Source: JBDTMT01 sp033764095 (GTDB lineage Bacteria; Desulfobacterota; Binatia; HRBIN30; CADEER01). Taken from it: a stretch of DNA of 6,113 nucleotides. The DNA lies in assembly GCA_033764095.1 (NCBI GenBank), contig JANRJF010000293.1, positions 1 to 6,113 of the forward strand, written 5' to 3'. The position numbers and the translations under genes are program-made. The notes under the pieces were generated by a model. That model saw only the letters and a list, made by a program, of their open reading frames with translations, ran no database searches and was not told the DNA's origin. This document shows, one piece after another, positions 5,296 through 6,113 of this stretch (its first letter is position 1; each line of letters begins with the position of its first letter).

Positions 5296-6113
5296 ATGTC
5301 TCAGGATCCATTCAGCGAAGTCGCCTCCATCGACTACCCGATCATCGACGCCGACGCGCACGTCTACGAGCCGCCCGACGTCTGGCAGGCGCGGGTGCCG
5401 GCGGCGCTGCGCGACCGCGCTCCGAAGCTGATCCACACCCCCGACGGCGAGCGCTGGTCGTTCAACGACGGCGAGCGGCTGCGGCCGATCGGGCTGATGG
5501 CGGCGGCCGGCGCCAGCTACCTCGGGTTCCGGCCGTCGGGGCTGACCTACGAGACGATGCGGCGCGGCAACTTCGATCCGGCAGCGCGCCTCGCCGACAT
5601 GGACGCCGACGGCATCCACGCGCAGCTGCTCTACCCGAGCGTCTGCGAAGAAGGCGCGCGCATGTTCGGCGACGACCGCACCCTGCAGCTCGCCTGCGTG
5701 CGCGCCTACAACGAGTGGTCGCAGGAGTTCTGCGCCGCCGGTGAGGGCCGTCTGTTCGGTCACGCGGTGATTCCGGCGACTGGCGTCGCCGACGCGGTGG
5801 CGGAGCTGGAGTGGGCCCTGCGCCAGGGCTACCGTGGGGTGCTGATCTCGTCGTTCCCGAACGGCTCGGTCGAGCCCTCGGAGGACGACGACCCGTTCTG
5901 GCAGCGCGCCGCCGAGGCCGGCGTGCCGGTGGCGCTGCACATCGGCAGCTTCCACGCCGACGGGCCGGTGAAGCAGCGCCGCTTCGATCCCGCCGCGGTG
6001 CTGCCGCGCGCCGCGACCAGCAAGTCGGGCGCGAACACCGTGCCGCTGGTGGCGCGCATCATCTTCTCCGGCCTGCTCGACCGCGTCCCGCGCCTGCGGC
6101 TGCTGCTGGTCGA
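5296..6113 (+). CDS. Amidohydrolase family 2 metal-dependent hydrolase, N-terminal part (runs off right edge)
   Basis: 272 complete codons, open at the window edge. The protein matches the amidohydrolase 2 TIM-barrel type: IIDADAHVYEPPDVW at 16-30 with the Asp20-x-His22 metal motif, RLADMDADGIHAQLLYPS at 98-115, RAYNEW at 136-141, GRLFGHAVIP at 151-160, GYRGVLI at 178-184, VALHIGSFH at 212-220 with metal-ligand candidate His215, and IIFSGLLDRVPRLRLLLV at 255-272. Family members use a bound divalent metal to hydrolyse or decarboxylate small organic molecules in the cytoplasm. The last metal/catalytic Asp and roughly the final third of the usual 370-400 residues are missing. The start at 5296 follows from an in-frame stop at 5266-5268 inside the repeat and from conservation beginning near residue 12. 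No Shine-Dalgarno sequence is present: upstream is only repeat arm plus six bases. The substrate cannot be named. Confidence 0.9.
   Translation, partial: MSQDPFSEVASIDYPIIDADAHVYEPPDVWQARVPAALRDRAPKLIHTPDGERWSFNDGERLRPIGLMAAAGASYLGFRPSGLTYETMRRGNFDPAARLADMDADGIHAQLLYPSVCEEGARMFGDDRTLQLACVRAYNEWSQEFCAAGEGRLFGHAVIPATGVADAVAELEWALRQGYRGVLISSFPNGSVEPSEDDDPFWQRAAEAGVPVALHIGSFHADGPVKQRRFDPAAVLPRAATSKSGANTVPLVARIIFSGLLDRVPRLRLLLV

Noticed and set aside
5257..5955. Minus-strand 232-codon open frame over the amidohydrolase
   Set aside because: It is a shadow of the plus-strand gene, which shows ordered family motifs throughout its frame.

Overview
The window is GC-rich (well over 60% by eye) and comes from a bacterium with Gram-negative style lipoproteins. 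Three features suggest an uncultured soil or groundwater lineage in the broad deltaproteobacterial area, for example a Binatota-like or Myxococcota/Desulfobacterota-related organism: very long Thr/Pro linkers in a secreted protein, a dockerin-like module followed by an FGDCTGNW segment, and short-unit palindromic repeats between genes. This placement is inference from style; no marker gene is present.

Left side, minus strand: the N-terminal 117 codons of a GH84-type beta-N-acetylglucosaminidase lipoprotein run off the left edge (start at 351). Upstream of it on the same strand is a complete SDR-family NAD(P)-dependent oxidoreductase (461-1216). The gap between them is almost filled by a palindromic repeat with 27-base arms built from a 9-bp unit (CACGGATTT).

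Middle, plus strand: a small helix-turn-helix protein (1351-1773) is divergent from the SDR gene. It begins with an MSKIWDALKKAELER tag like the N-termini of GspB and polysaccharide tyrosine kinases. Next is a large secreted protein (1972-4413): signal peptide, small beta-sandwich-like segment, dockerin-like Ca-binding module, Thr/Pro linker of about 205 residues, and a C-terminal region with seven blade-like repeats (putative beta-propeller).

Right side, plus strand: a second, rearranged copy of the 9-bp-unit repeat (4444-4557), then a lipoprotein of unknown function with a strong ribosome binding site (4640-5182). A second family of palindromic repeat follows, built from an 8-bp unit (GGCTGTTA, 5189-5289). 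Last is the N-terminal 272 codons of an amidohydrolase family 2 metal-dependent hydrolase, running off the right edge.

The genes do not form one recognisable pathway. The GH84 enzyme, the large secreted protein and the lipoprotein are cell-surface or exported products; the SDR and the amidohydrolase are probably cytoplasmic catabolic enzymes. The most unusual signal is the repeats. Two unrelated short-unit families share one architecture (tandem 8- or 9-bp units as inverted arms around a loop of about 32 nt) and occupy three of the four co-directional intergenic gaps. In two cases the repeat ends 3-6 nt before a start codon that has no visible Shine-Dalgarno sequence.
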